Source: Nilaparvata lugens
Taxonomy: Eukaryota; Arthropoda; Insecta; Hemiptera; Delphacidae
DNA: 64,000 nucleotides
Assembly (NCBI RefSeq): GCF_014356525.2
Contig: NC_052518.1
Coordinates: 28,584,655-28,648,654, forward strand
Direction: 5' to 3'
Positions 11,296 through 20,941 of this stretch are shown here, one piece after another. The notes under the pieces are model-generated. The model saw only the letters and a program-made list of their open reading frames with translations, searched no databases and had not been told where the DNA came from. Every line of letters starts with the position of its first letter. The first letter of the stretch is position 1. The position numbers and the translations under genes are program-made.

Positions 11296-13453
11296 GTTTT
11301 ATGTTCAGTTCTTTGCAGAAATTTTGGAATTCATACGAAGTCAGTTGAGGACAGTTGTCACTTACAATTATTCTTGGGTAGCCAAATTTAGAAAATAGAT
11401 CTTGTAATATATTGATCGTGGATTTTGTTGTGGTTGTTGACATGGGTATTACTTCGAGCCATTTCGATCTAGCATCTACAACAACTAACCACATTTTCCC
11501 TAAAAATGTTCCTGCGAAATCTATGTGGATTCTAGACCACACTTCTGTTGGAAGAGTCCATGAGAAAAGTGGCATCTCAACATCTCTGTTTCTGTTTTCT
11601 TGACATGCGGTGCAGTGTTTTACATGTTCCTCTAAATCTTTGTCCAGTCCAGGCCACCATACTTGGAATCGTGTTTTTCCTTTCATTGCTACAATTCCTG
11701 GATGACCTTCATGAAGAATTTGTAGTACTTTTGTTCTTAATCTTGTGGGTATGACTAAACGACCCCACCAGAGGAGTATGCCATTTTCAAATGATAGTTC
11801 TTCTCGTTTATTGTAATATGGTAGTAGTTCTTTGTTTACATTTGTATCTGTTGTCCAACCACTTTGGAGATAGTTTGTAACTTTTGCAAGTGTTGTATCA
11901 TGTTTTGTTGTTTCTTGTAAGCTGTTTGTTGATAATGGTATATCTTGAAATCGAAGGTGGAAAAGATGTGCTCTATTGTTTTCCCCTAACTTTTCGTTTT
12001 TTGACTTCAATACATTTTCCAAAGGAAACCTTGATAGCATATCCGCCGTTGCATTATCTGCACCGCTGTGATAATTTATTGAGTAGTCGTATGAGCTCAA
12101 AATTAAAGCCCATCTAGCAATATGGTTAGAAACAACTTTTGGAATAGAGTCATTTTCACCGAAAACTTTCACTAAAGCTTTATGATCAATACGAATCTCA
12201 AAGTGTCTGCCATAGAGAAACTGTTCAAAACGTGTTACTCCAAAAATTAAACCTAATGCTTCTTTTTCAATCACACTGTACCGTTTTTCAGCTTTGTCAA
12301 GTCGTCTTGATGTGAACAAAATTGGCCTTTCAGTACCATCAGTATATCTGTGAAAAAGAGCTGCACCTAATCCGACTTCACTTGCGTCTGTGGCAAGAAT
12401 TAGAGGAAGTGATTCATCATAATGAGCTGAAGTATCTGATGTTGTTAATAAATGTCTCAATTTTGTAGCGATTTGTTCATGTTTTTTATCCCAGTGCCAA
12501 TTTGCTCCTTTTTGAAGTAATTTGTGTAACGGAATGCACAGTGATTGTAAATGTGGAACAAATTTACTGTAGTAGTTGATTGATCCCAAGAAGGATCTTA
12601 GTTCTTTGACATTTTTCGGTGATGGCATATCTTCTACGGCTTTGATGTGTTCAGTTGTGGGGTGTATACCTGTTTGATCTATTCTGTGTCCCAAATAGTT
12701 TACTGATTCCTCAAACCATTTACATTTTGTGGTTTGTACTCGAAGTCCATTGTTTTCAAAACGTTTTAACACTTCCCTGACTCTGTTAATGTGTTCTTCT
12801 CTTGTGGGAGCTGTTATTATTACATCGTCTAAAAGACATGCAACGCCTTCCAAGCCAGCCAAGATTTGATCCATTTTACACTGAAAAGCTGCTGTTGCTA
12901 TTTTTATCCCAAAAGGAAGGCGTGAATATCTGAAAAATCCTTTATGAGTAGAAATAGTGAGATACTTTTGTACAGAAGTATCAACTTCCATTTGTAGATA
13001 TGCATCCTTCAAATCAATAATTGTGAATTCTTCCCCTCCTGTAAGTTTTGAAGTGATTTCTTCAAACCTAGGTAGGGGATAGTTGTCTGGACTTATAAAC
13101 TTGTTTATGGTGGTTTTAAAATAAGCACATATCCGGACTGCTCCTGTAGGTTTCACCACAATAACTATTGGTGAGGACCATGTGATTGGTTCTTCACTTG
13201 TGTTTACAGGTGATAGTACATTACTGTCTACTAAACGTTGTAGTTCCATTTCTACTGCTTTTCTTAAGGAAAACGGAACTGGACGTGGTTTTGCAACTAT
13301 TGGTATGGCATTTTTTGACATGTGGAAAAGTACCTTGCAGTTCTTTATTGTTCCCAGATTTGGATTGAAAACATCAGAAAAATCTGTGATTATTTTATTT
13401 ACCAAAACTGAGTTCTTTTTTTGTGGAGAGCTTATCATTTTTTTACTGAGCAT
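11177..13453 (-). CDS. pol: Gypsy pol: reverse transcriptase, RNase H, integrase core
   Basis: 758 codons. RT occupies roughly residues 50-240: I-I-D-L-K-D-A-Y, then L-P-F-G-I, then L-L-D-D-V-I in place of the usual Y-x-D-D. RNase H is about 340-460 (A-T-D-A-S, E-K-E-A-L, I-D-H-K-A-L, A-D-M-L-S-R). Integrase has an H-x3-H-x(n)-C-x2-C zinc domain (C-T-A-C, about 640) and the D, D, E core (I-D-F-A-G, S-D-N-C-P, N-G-L-A-E-R). The frame goes out just after the catalytic Glu near 11235; the rest is in 11295-10843. It copies RNA to DNA and integrates it. Confidence 0.95.
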   Translation of the reverse strand: MLSKKMISSPQKKNSVLVNKIITDFSDVFNPNLGTIKNCKVLFHMSKNAIPIVAKPRPVPFSLRKAVEMELQRLVDSNVLSPVNTSEEPITWSSPIVIVVKPTGAVRICAYFKTTINKFISPDNYPLPRFEEITSKLTGGEEFTIIDLKDAYLQMEVDTSVQKYLTISTHKGFFRYSRLPFGIKIATAAFQCKMDQILAGLEGVACLLDDVIITAPTREEHINRVREVLKRFENNGLRVQTTKCKWFEESVNYLGHRIDQTGIHPTTEHIKAVEDMPSPKNVKELRSFLGSINYYSKFVPHLQSLCIPLHKLLQKGANWHWDKKHEQIATKLRHLLTTSDTSAHYDESLPLILATDASEVGLGAALFHRYTDGTERPILFTSRRLDKAEKRYSVIEKEALGLIFGVTRFEQFLYGRHFEIRIDHKALVKVFGENDSIPKVVSNHIARWALILSSYDYSINYHSGADNATADMLSRFPLENVLKSKNEKLGENNRAHLFHLRFQDIPLSTNSLQETTKHDTTLAKVTNYLQSGWTTDTNVNKELLPYYNKREELSFENGILLWWGRLVIPTRLRTKVLQILHEGHPGIVAMKGKTRFQVWWPGLDKDLEEHVKHCTACQENRNRDVEMPLFSWTLPTEVWSRIHIDFAGTFLGKMWLVVVDARSKWLEVIPMSTTTTKSTINILQDLFSKFGYPRIIVSDNCPQLTSYEFQNFCKELNIKHARITPYHPKSNGLAERTNVQRTYGNFKRKYWHLTRKTK

Positions 13454-13947
13454 ATTTCAGCACCGGGAGGTAAGGGTAGATTGAATTTGAGGACCCAATT
13501 AAGTCCAAACAAAGGTATGTCATCTTTCTTTATAACAATTACTGGTAATTTCCTGGAGTCACCAAAAGCATTGACATTTATATGTGTTTCTCCAAGTGTT
13601 TCAATGTCAATCCCTGTGTATGCCGTGAGGTTTCTTGTTGGTTTTAAAATGGGACTTCCAATTTTTTTCCATAATTTCTCGTTAATAACGCTGTAAGTGG
13701 CACCTGGATCATACAGCATTTTCACTGTGTTGTTGTTGAGTTTAACGTTCACCATTACTTTACAGCCTTTTTCCAGAGTTCTTATATGTTCAATATCGGA
13801 AAGTGACAGGTTGTCATCTTCTATTGATAAATTTTCGCGGACCTGATTTATCTGTTTGTCTTTTACAATTGTAGCGTTCCCTACTTTTAGACATGCATTT
13901 GTTATTTGCAGTGCACATGACACCATCAGAATGTCGCCGGTTTCCAC
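13435..13947 (-). CDS. Gypsy protease region
   Basis: 170 codons overlapping gag by 134 bases in another frame. The aspartic-protease active site appears as Y-D-P-G-A-T, where the family usually has D-S/T-G-A, so proline replaces the catalytic-loop Ser/Thr; activity is doubtful. Further on are hydrophobic strands ending in I-P-L-F-G-L-N-W, typical of the flap-to-C-terminal part. It is followed, with overlap and frame change, by RT. Confidence 0.8.
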   Translation of the reverse strand: METGDILMVSCALQITNACLKVGNATIVKDKQINQVRENLSIEDDNLSLSDIEHIRTLEKGCKVMVNVKLNNNTVKMLYDPGATYSVINEKLWKKIGSPILKPTRNLTAYTGIDIETLGETHINVNAFGDSRKLPVIVIKKDDIPLFGLNWVLKFNLPLPPGAEICSVKK

Positions 13948-14629
13948 AACAAAGACAATGTGTATTTTTGTTCAATTTTAGAGTCGATTTCTTTTCATAT
14001 TTTTCGTTGTACTTTTGAGGGTTAGATTCCATTGCCTGATGTTTATCAGAAATTTTTACTCTATTCAAATTTGTAGAACTGTTTTTAATTTCTTGCTGTT
14101 GAAGGTTAACGGTTTCTAGCAATTTTGCTGATTCTACTATTTTTGTAAAAGTTGTTTGTGTTGATGCATGCATTCTCAATAACTCAAGTTGCCAACTATC
14201 GTTGTTGATGCCTAATATGAACTGATCTCTTAAACGTTCATCCAGGTTATCACCAAAATTACAATTTCCTGCGAGAAACCTTATATCTAGTTCAAATTGA
14301 GTTATGGTCTCACCTTCATTCTGGAATCGTCGAGAAAAACAAACTCTCTGGGATAGAGGTGCTTGTGGTTTCGTGTAGTATTTGTTTAAGACTTCTATCG
14401 CATCATTAAATCCAATATTGTTTATGGGAGTCGGATGCATAGAATCGAAAACTATCTTGAATGGTTGCGGTCCCAGATTCTCAAGTAGTAAGTCTCGTTT
14501 TTTTCCTTCGTTTTTGATGTTTCCATTTCGTAGGAAAATCTTGAACCTTTCGTGCCAATATATCCAATCTTCGGTTGTTCCATCGAATGGTTGACATTTG
14601 CTGTGATTTTTATTTACCAACTGCGCCAT
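13814..14629 (-). CDS. gag: Gypsy gag protein
   Basis: 271 codons starting at the ATG at 14629, the first one after the 5' LTR. The N-terminal two thirds are the capsid-like region of insect Gypsy gag (W-x-x-W-x-E-R-F near residue 25 and a conserved F-x-x-R-F-Q-x-E-G-E-T block near 100). Close to the C-terminus is a zinc-knuckle-like C-x-C-C-G-x(4)-H-x(4)-C. The second knuckle seems to be read in the frame of the protease ORF, so a frameshift lies near 13870, either programmed or a mutation. It forms the retrotransposon particle. Confidence 0.85.
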   Translation of the reverse strand: MAQLVNKNHSKCQPFDGTTEDWIYWHERFKIFLRNGNIKNEGKKRDLLLENLGPQPFKIVFDSMHPTPINNIGFNDAIEVLNKYYTKPQAPLSQRVCFSRRFQNEGETITQFELDIRFLAGNCNFGDNLDERLRDQFILGINNDSWQLELLRMHASTQTTFTKIVESAKLLETVNLQQQEIKNSSTNLNRVKISDKHQAMESNPQKYNEKYEKKSTLKLNKNTHCLCCGNRRHSDGVMCTANNKCMSKSRERYNCKRQTDKSGPRKFINRR

Positions 14630-14695
14630 GTAGAATATTAGAAATAAATAAGTTTCAAAGATTAATACTCAACGTGTGTAATCTCTATTAAAACA

Positions 14696-14791
14696 TGTAG
14701 GATAGAGTGAATTTCAATCAACAAACTATTAAATATTATAACTGATTTATGTCATCTGTTTTGCATAACATCTGGTTTCTGGTATACTACA
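14696..14791 (-). repeat. 5' LTR of the Gypsy element
   Basis: 96-bp copy next to the gag start. Near-identity to the 3' copy indicates a young insertion relative to the pogo element it sits in. Confidence 0.85.
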
Positions 14792-15173
14792 ACTATGATA
14801 CAATATTATAAGATCCATAGGATCATGGCAGTTTTCTTGACAGAACCTGTCAATAATGAATCCCTCTCAGCAGCAAATTTTTTCTTGGGATAATCGACTT
14901 TGTTATACAGAGGTTCGACTGTAATTCATTGCTACTTCCATTGAACATATGCTATTTTATTGAGGATCAAAACAGCAGTGGGGTGATGATGGCTCTTGAC
15001 TGAACACTGATGGTCCCCCCACTGTTGTGCACACTATATACACACTCCAGAGTGGGTGGGAAGTCTTCTGACTTATTTTTATTTATTTTTATTGAGTTTT
15101 ATTAATTTTTTTTTAAATTTTTTTTATTATTATTTTTCCCCCTTTCAGAGTTTTGACCTTGACCTTGACCTTT

Positions 15174-15230
15174 GGTTAGGTTAGGTTAGGTTAGGTTGAA
15201 TTCTGCTAGGTTAGGTTGATTTTTGACCTA
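15174..15230. repeat. Short TTAGG-type run
   Basis: GGTTA repeated about five times without a break (15174-15197) plus scattered AGGTTAGGTT up to 15230. This is the insect telomere motif in an interstitial position. Confidence 0.8.
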
Positions 15231-15397
15231 TGGAGAAGTCTGGCACATGTTGTCCCAGACTCCCCAATTAATATCTACTATCATTATCTGCCATTTTTCT
15301 CAAGAATATTACAGAGCTCCTGAAATTTTCCCTGAAATGAGACTCATGCCAGTTGATAGGGTTTATGAATCCATGGTATAAATTTGAAGAAAATCGT

Positions 15398-15502
<105 letters not shown>

Positions 15503-15685
15503 ACAAAATCATGTTTTTGGAGTCAGGGGGCCTTGAAATGTATAGAAAACTTGAAATTAGGGTACCTTATCTTTTTGTGGAAAGCAATTCTTTCCTTACC
15601 TATGGTAATAGGGCAAGGGAAGTGAAAATGAAGAAGAATGAGATTAAACTAATAATAAAAATAAAATAAAGTTAATAAAGAATAC

Positions 15686-15782
15686 TGAATACTATTGGAT
15701 GCTGTTCTGGGAAATATAACTCAGAAAATATATCCCTTGTGATACAATGATTTGATCACACTCTAGAATTCATATCTGAAAG
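15686..15782 (+). repeat. Dispersed repeat, copy 2
   Basis: Same sequence as 9674-9765 with a few substitutions; see that entry. Confidence 0.75.
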
Positions 15783-15814
15783 CATACATGCTACCCAGAG
15801 GATAATTCATTACT

Positions 15815-16021
15815 GTTTGGATAATCCTTGGGTGACCTTGAGGTTATGTTTGGTCATCTTGGGTGACTTTGAGGTTAGGTTTGGTCGTCTTTTTTTTAGG
15901 TTAGGTTTGGTCTTGGGTGACCTTGAGGTTAGGTTTTGTTGTCTTGGGTGACCTTGAGGTTAGGTTTGGACCAGAGTCGCCATTTTTATACTACTGACGC
16001 TTTGTGTTCCAGAGTCGCCAT
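15815..16021. repeat. GGTTAGG-containing degenerate tandem repeat and a 43-bp duplication
   Basis: Four or five diverged units built on TTGGGTGACCTTGAGGTTAGG (15829-15970). They are followed by two tandem units starting CCAGAGTCGCCATT with TATACTACTGA (about 15972-16040). Confidence 0.75.
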
Positions 16022-16028
16022 TATTATA

Positions 16029-16640
16029 CTACTGATGCTTAATAAAATTGGAAGTCTGGCACAACTTATGAAAAGGATTTTTCTGACTTGTTTTTGATAT
16101 ATTTATTTCCAATATATTTCTCAAACACCAGTCATGAATCACAATCAGATCCCGTTGCAAGAGAGAGCAATCCTCCAGACTGGAAATAGGTCTGAAAAGT
16201 TTTTCATCGTCTGCAAAAAGCAAAATACTAGATTCTTTAATATGGTCAGGCAGATCATTTATGAGTAGAAGGAACAGCAAGGGACCAAGGTTTGATCCCT
16301 GTGGAACTCCAGAAGAATTGGTAAAGTAAAGAGATCTATGATTATTAAAACCCACATAAGACATCCTATCAGTTAGATAACTCTAAAAAAATGTAATCAA
16401 ACTATCATACAGACAAAACCTTTTCAATTTTTTCAACAAATTCCCAAAATCCACCTAATCAAAGGCTTTTTTGTAATCTAAATAGATAACATCCATATGA
16501 CCATGCATGTCTAGCTGCGAAGAGACAGATTGGATGAATGCATCTCTGCTCTGATTCATCTGAAATTCGACCATTAGCACGTTTCATGCATAATCTTGTT
16601 TCACCTTGGAAAAAATGGTTGTGAAGTAGAGAACACTCTC
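16029..16640 (-). pseudogene. Non-LTR reverse transcriptase, 3' half (left flank of the Polinton-like element)
   Basis: Minus strand, two or three frames: M-D-V-I-Y-L-D-Y-K-K-A-F-D (RT motif with the first catalytic Asp) near 16495-16465, then G-V-P-Q-G-S near 16310 and L-L-F-A-D-D near 16215 with the catalytic Asp pair. It stops near 16029, so the thumb and 3' end are missing. Orientation and RT coordinates continue what is lacking from the fragment at 27728-29338, as expected if one LINE was split by the element in between. Confidence 0.8.
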
Positions 16641-16730
16641 TCACATTGAAATAGAATGTAGCTATCTATTTCTCATGCAATTTCTCCCAAGCAATTTGCA
16701 TCATGAAATCGGTTAGAGATTGATGTGATT

Positions 16731-17762
16731 CTAACTTGATGGTTTTAGAACATTCCTGTAGATACTTAAACCCATTTTATCGGTAATTAAATCACCTACT
16801 TGATCTTCTGTCAAATTATGCTGTTTTGCCTCAATCCAATTCATATGAAAGCTAACTTTTGCATAGTTCTGAACTATTTGGTAGGCTATTCTATGTATAA
16901 ATAAAGTGAGATAATCGGTGAATGCAGGTGAACATTATAATCTTGTGACTTTATCATTCTCAGTATTTTTAATTGAAGATGCTATTTCCTCACGAATTGA
17001 TTTGACTGTAGCTTGTAATTCATCTTTCTTAATAAATGCTTGCATTTCACTACTCAGATCATTTTTCAATACATAAGTTTCGCTAAACGTAGATAGCAAT
17101 GTATTTAAATCGTTTTTTGAAACAAATTGTTCAATCCCCTCCATAAGATTTGTCTTTATTGTATTAGTCATTGCCGATAATCGATCTTCAAACTCTTGTT
17201 TTGTTATAACAATGTTATTCAATGCCTGCACAGTTTTATCCAAATATTCCTTATCAACCGATAATGAATGAGTTTCATTTACTCTAGTAAAAAGTTTTGT
17301 GCTAAGCTGTTTCAATCTGGTATTTAGATAATTTCTATCTAATACTTGCAAATTTTTAATCTTGTCTGAGATAACTTTCAATTTCTCATCCAAATAATTC
17401 TTGTCAACTTTATTATCGTTGATCGTATTCAAGTGCGATCTGAATATCTCTGTTGTTGATTTGAGATCATGTAGAGAATTCTCTAAATTGATAGATTTCT
17501 CTTCAACTCCCCTAACGATATTGTCAGATAACTGTTGTAATGTACTGAAGATGTGTTCCTTTTCGATCTTGTTCAATCCAATATTCTTAACTATATTAGA
17601 TAATTGTGAATCTAAATACGAACGCAGAGATTCACTAACACCCTGTTGATTAATTACCTGGATTATTCTCTCACTAAAACTGTCAAGATCTGGTTCATTC
17701 CATACAATCTCTTTCTTCGCAGTGACTCTCTTGCTTTTACCTCCGAATCTGTGCACGCTCAT
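16731..17762 (-). pseudogene. Long coiled-coil protein of the Polinton-like element
   Basis: Open from 17792; the best start is the ATG at 17762 (M-S-V-H-R-F-G-G), 7 bases after the stop of the preceding gene. A TAA at 16935-16937 ends a 285-codon frame, but the same frame stays open for another 67 codons to a TAG at 16731-16733, so the intact protein was probably about 340 residues. From residue about 125 of the longer frame a motif [V/I/L]-x-K-[N/E/D]-x-[L/F] recurs about seven times (near 129, 151, 179, 196, 224, 241, 254) within heptad-like helices. This looks like a trimeric stalk or fibre, but function is unknown. There are no membrane segments. Confidence 0.6.
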
Positions 17763-17769
17763 TCTGCAA

Positions 17770-18752
17770 CTAAACAATAATTTTACCTTCACGTAATTCT
17801 TCTATAATTGATGCAATCTCAACATCATGACCCAAGTGTCCAGCAAGTTTTGATGATTTTAATAAATGAAGTCTCTGAACCAATTCATCATAGTTGTCAT
17901 AATATTGGTAAATTCTATTGCTAGAAGTATTTTTTGCAAATTTCAATAACCCTGAACCTCTCTCACTCGCTTTTTCAACAGGAAACAGCATTTGAATTAA
18001 GCAAGACTTTACACCAGTGTTACGTTTCACATATCCTCGTCTATCTAAATGAACTTTTGTTATTGATAAAATCTTCTTGTATTTATTTAGATCTTTTTCA
18101 TCAAAGAGATATGAATTTGGTCTTGGGGCAAATAACAGTTCTAATAGACCATGTGTAATTTTTTGTTATCAATATAAAAGAAGTAGTTATCAAAGCTAAC
18201 AACCATCTCACCCATAAAATATAATTTTTGGTCAGAATCATAGGAAATTCCATAAGGAATCGAGTTATCCAATTTTTCACTATGAAATGTATACAAATAT
18301 TGTGCAAGCACTTGATTCTTTATCTTCTTTATTTTGCTGCTTGTATCACTCTCAAGCCTAGTTGAATTAAATATACTTGAATCGTTCATGCTTAGATCTT
18401 TTTCAGCTGCTGATGGTGATGCAACTTCTATTGTTTCACTAATATCATCATGTTTTTCTCCTAGATCCATACTTTCTTCGTCTTCATCTTCTTCTTCTTC
18501 TTCTTGTTCCTCCTTTTTTGGTATAAAACTCTGATCGGATTGGTGAGAAGATCTAGTTTTCCCCATTTCAACTAGAGGTGTGATAATCAGTTTAAAAAGT
18601 TTTTCTCTGTAATCGTCAGATTGCTTTTCAAAATGTACAATGCTTCTATGTTTGTCTCTAATAACTTTCCTCAATTTCTTAATCTTATCGATTAGAGCAA
18701 TGCTAGCATTTTGTCTTCTACGAGACATCCTCATTCTTTCACTGCTACTCAC
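17770..18752 (-). pseudogene. DUF8207-like protein, one frameshift
   Basis: The N-terminal 203 codons (18752-18141) have a basic helical start, a run of about 12 Asp/Glu, and a Tyr-Gly-Ile ... D-N-Y-F-F-Y-I-D strand pattern. After a single-base shift in an A-run near 18150-18165 the frame continues as G-L-L-E-L-L-F-A-P, D-E-K-D-L-N-x-Y and an H-L-D-R-R-G-Y stretch to the stop at 17770. This pattern matches a conserved domain of many insect Polinton-linked proteins that I recall as DUF8207; function unknown. The start lies 3 bases after the ATPase stop, and the next gene starts 7 bases after its stop, so the three are tightly packed. Confidence 0.65.
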
Positions 18753-18755
18753 TCT

Positions 18756-19490
18756 CTACTGAATGTCAATAAAGTTATCCAGACCCTGCCTATATTTTCC
18801 ACTATTAGCTACACATTCAGTCATAATAGTAAGAAAACTATGCTTCTTAGAATTCCACACATTTGAACACAATTTACTGAAATCTCTGAAGCAAATATCT
18901 TCACCCACATAGTCTCTATGTATTAATTTGAGTGATAATTGATCAATTTTGAATATAACAATCATATTTGCATTATCTCTGGTGAAATGTTTTTGTGTAG
19001 CACCATAACTTTGAATTAAACATGCTGTATCAATATTACAATGTCTACCCATAGTAAAATAATCCCTTATTTGAGGTGTGTGACTAAGTTGTAAATCGTC
19101 AAATATAACTAGAGAATATTGTGGTATATTGTTTGGATGTGGAATGCTATTGGGAATATCATTCACGTGAAATTCAATACCTTTCATTTTTGAAAAGACT
19201 TTTCTTAAAAACAAGTACTTATCTTGATATTGACTTTTAGTATTTAAATAAATATGTTTAAATCTCAATCCATTTTTGGAAAAAATCAAGTTGAACAATA
19301 AATTCGTTTTACTGCATGCAGATGGGCCCACAATGAGAATTCTAGCGTTATGTGGTATCAATGCCCCATTCTTACACCATACAGGCTTTTCCTCTTGTGC
19401 AATTAACTTATCGAAATTTACAATGACAAGTTTGTTCATGAGAAAGTGAGATATACAAACAGAGCAAACTGTTTCATGTGTCTGGTTCAC
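18756..19490 (-). CDS. A32-like packaging ATPase
   Basis: 244 codons; the Met 19 codons in (M-N-K-L-V-I-V-N-F) is the more likely start. It is a P-loop ATPase of the FtsK/HerA type found in Polintons and large DNA viruses, where it pumps DNA into capsids. The Walker A loop is G-P-S-A-C-S-K-T, with Ser where the invariant second Gly should be. Walker B is S-L-V-I-F-D-D near residue 135. A downstream S-Y-G-A-T-Q block resembles sensor motifs. The frame is otherwise unbroken, and length is normal for the family. The Walker A change probably inactivates it. Confidence 0.8.
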   Translation of the reverse strand: MNQTHETVCSVCISHFLMNKLVIVNFDKLIAQEEKPVWCKNGALIPHNARILIVGPSACSKTNLLFNLIFSKNGLRFKHIYLNTKSQYQDKYLFLRKVFSKMKGIEFHVNDIPNSIPHPNNIPQYSLVIFDDLQLSHTPQIRDYFTMGRHCNIDTACLIQSYGATQKHFTRDNANMIVIFKIDQLSLKLIHRDYVGEDICFRDFSKLCSNVWNSKKHSFLTIMTECVANSGKYRQGLDNFIDIQ

Positions 19491-19680
19491 TCGCTAATGA
19501 AGCGTTTTCTAGGTGACACACATAAATGTACTCACCCATTCAACATCTAGACACGTACCACATGCTACTCCTTCACACTTCTCTATGACAAAATGAGAAA
19601 TGAAAGAGCGAACATTCAATTCAAGTTGTTTTTATTTAAAAAACACACACACAATGTAAAGAATATTACAATGATTATCC
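19491..19680. other. Spacer between ATPase and integrase genes
   Basis: AT-rich, no gene seen. It leads into the 69-bp tandem repeats. Confidence 0.5.
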
Positions 19681-19905
19681 ACAACAGATGTGGATAGATA
19701 ATTATACAATGTACATTATTTACATCATATGATCTTACTCTAATTATTTACAACAAATGTGGATAGATAATTATACAATGTACATTATTTACATCATATG
19801 ATCTTACTCTAATTATTTACAACAAATGTGAATCGATAAAATTATACCATGTACATTGTTTACAACATATGATCTTACTCTGATTATTTACAATCTTACT
19901 CTAAT
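19681..19905. repeat. Three tandem 69-bp units at the integrase 3' end
   Basis: Units start at 19681, 19750 and 19819 with ACAACARATGTGRATMGATA and contain TACATCATATGATCTTACTC. Units 1 and 2 are almost identical; unit 3 has several changes and one extra base. A partial fourth unit overlaps the integrase stop (19896). Confidence 0.92.
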
Positions 19906-20884
19906 AAGTTCTCTTGATTTATGAATGATGGTTGTGGAAATCCAATACATTTCACAAGCAACTTATCCTTATCTCGCCTCAATATTTTTTCTATCAAATA
20001 AACATCTCTTTCAGATTCATTCAAATTTGTTTTTTTAATTTCTTCTTGATAAAACCTACCCTGTATTATCTCACCACTAAGATCTTCTAATGAGTAAGTG
20101 ATAGGTCTTGTGGGATGTATGCTCACAATTCGGAAATATTCGGGTGACCAATTCATTAGATATTTTTTATCAAATATCTGTTTCTTTTTAGAAATTCTCA
20201 CAATATCACCTAGCTTATATTTTGGTTTCAACACTTTTAATTTGAATTGTCTATTAAATGCAGAGTTTAGTGATTCTAAAATGCATTTACAATATTTTTT
20301 AGTTACATCTTTAGGTCGCATTCCAATGGAACTGTGTACTGTATTGTTATAATCATCTACAATATTTTGTAAGTTATAAACCCAGTTTTTACTCCCACGT
20401 TCAGTTAAAGATCGATATATTTTTGATTTTATTGTACGATTAAATCTCTCAGCGATACTAGCTTTCTTATCAGTAAAAACAGAATAATGCTTGATATTAT
20501 ACTTATCTAACAAATCTTTCACATACTTATTAAAATACTCCTTCCCTCCATCTGTCTGGAAAAAATGCATATATGTTTATTCTTACAAATAATGGGTTCG
20601 AGTGCATTATAAACACTTTGTGCAGTCTTATTCTTTGAAGGTATACAATGAGCGTACTTAGTAAAACAATTAATAACAACTAAAATATAATGATATCCTT
20701 TATTGAATATAGATAAGCTACCCATCTCAATCAGATCTGATTGATATAAATCGTTCTCATTCTTCAACTCATATCTACGTGTGGGGTAATTTACACATGC
20801 AGCAGAGTGAAGCTCTGCTGCTAATTTTGCTCTAATATTACTCCTTCTTCTTCTTCTTCTTCTTCTTTGTGTGAAGACACGCAT
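19896..20884 (-). pseudogene. Polinton integrase (rve family), one frameshift
   Basis: Two overlapping frames, 20884-20519 and 20570-19896. The first carries the start of the catalytic core (Y-Q-S-D-L-I-E-M, first Asp) after a run of Arg codons encoded by CTT repeats, which is probably not part of the original protein. The second carries T-D-G-G-K-E-Y (second Asp) and S-I-A-E-R-F-N (catalytic Glu), then helices with N-x-x-V-H-S-S-I, and a C-terminal SH3/chromodomain-like part (K-Y-K-L-G-D-I-V-R-I; F-Y-Q-E-E-I). The indel lies near 20570, between first and second Asp. It inserts the element into the genome. Usual length for the family is restored if the frames are joined. Confidence 0.88.
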
Positions 20885-20941
20885 GAAACAGAATTCAATG
20901 TGTTGGTCACTACCTCATTACACACACACTGATCTGTGCAA

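Larger units (their letters stand above)
10725..14791 (-). mobile_element. Gypsy-type LTR retrotransposon with very short LTRs
   Basis: Direct repeats 10725-10820 and 14696-14791 (96 bp, one difference seen) start TGTAG and end CTACA. Between them, on the minus strand, lie gag (14629-13814), protease (13947-13435), RT-RNase H-integrase (13453-11177) and the integrase C-terminus (11295-10843). A purine tract (10821-10838 read on minus) precedes the 3' LTR. I could not find a matching target duplication or a recognisable primer-binding site. Domain order PR-RT-RH-IN is Gypsy (Metaviridae). Confidence 0.93.
9861..14921. mobile_element. pogo/Tigger-type DNA transposon, interrupted by a Gypsy element
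   Basis: The left end starts CAGTCGAACCTCTGTATAAC at 9861. The right end at 14902-14921 is its exact reverse complement. Both ends are flanked by TA (9859-9860 and 14922-14923), the target duplication of the Tc1/mariner superfamily. The TIR type and the transposase remnant at 10290-10605 fit the pogo/Tigger group. Own sequence is 9861-10724 and 14792-14921; the rest is the Gypsy insertion. The element is internally deleted and inactive. Confidence 0.85.

Noticed and set aside
11198..12117. Plus-strand ORFs opposite the Gypsy pol gene
   Set aside because: Shadow frames of a clearly coding minus-strand ORF.
15174..15230. Genuine telomere end
   Set aside because: Only about five perfect TTAGG units, flanked by transposons on both sides.
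16620..16660. AGTAG near 16626 as the left terminal inverted repeat of the Polinton-like element
   Set aside because: Only five bases agree with the right end and the adjacent six bases do not match a target duplication.
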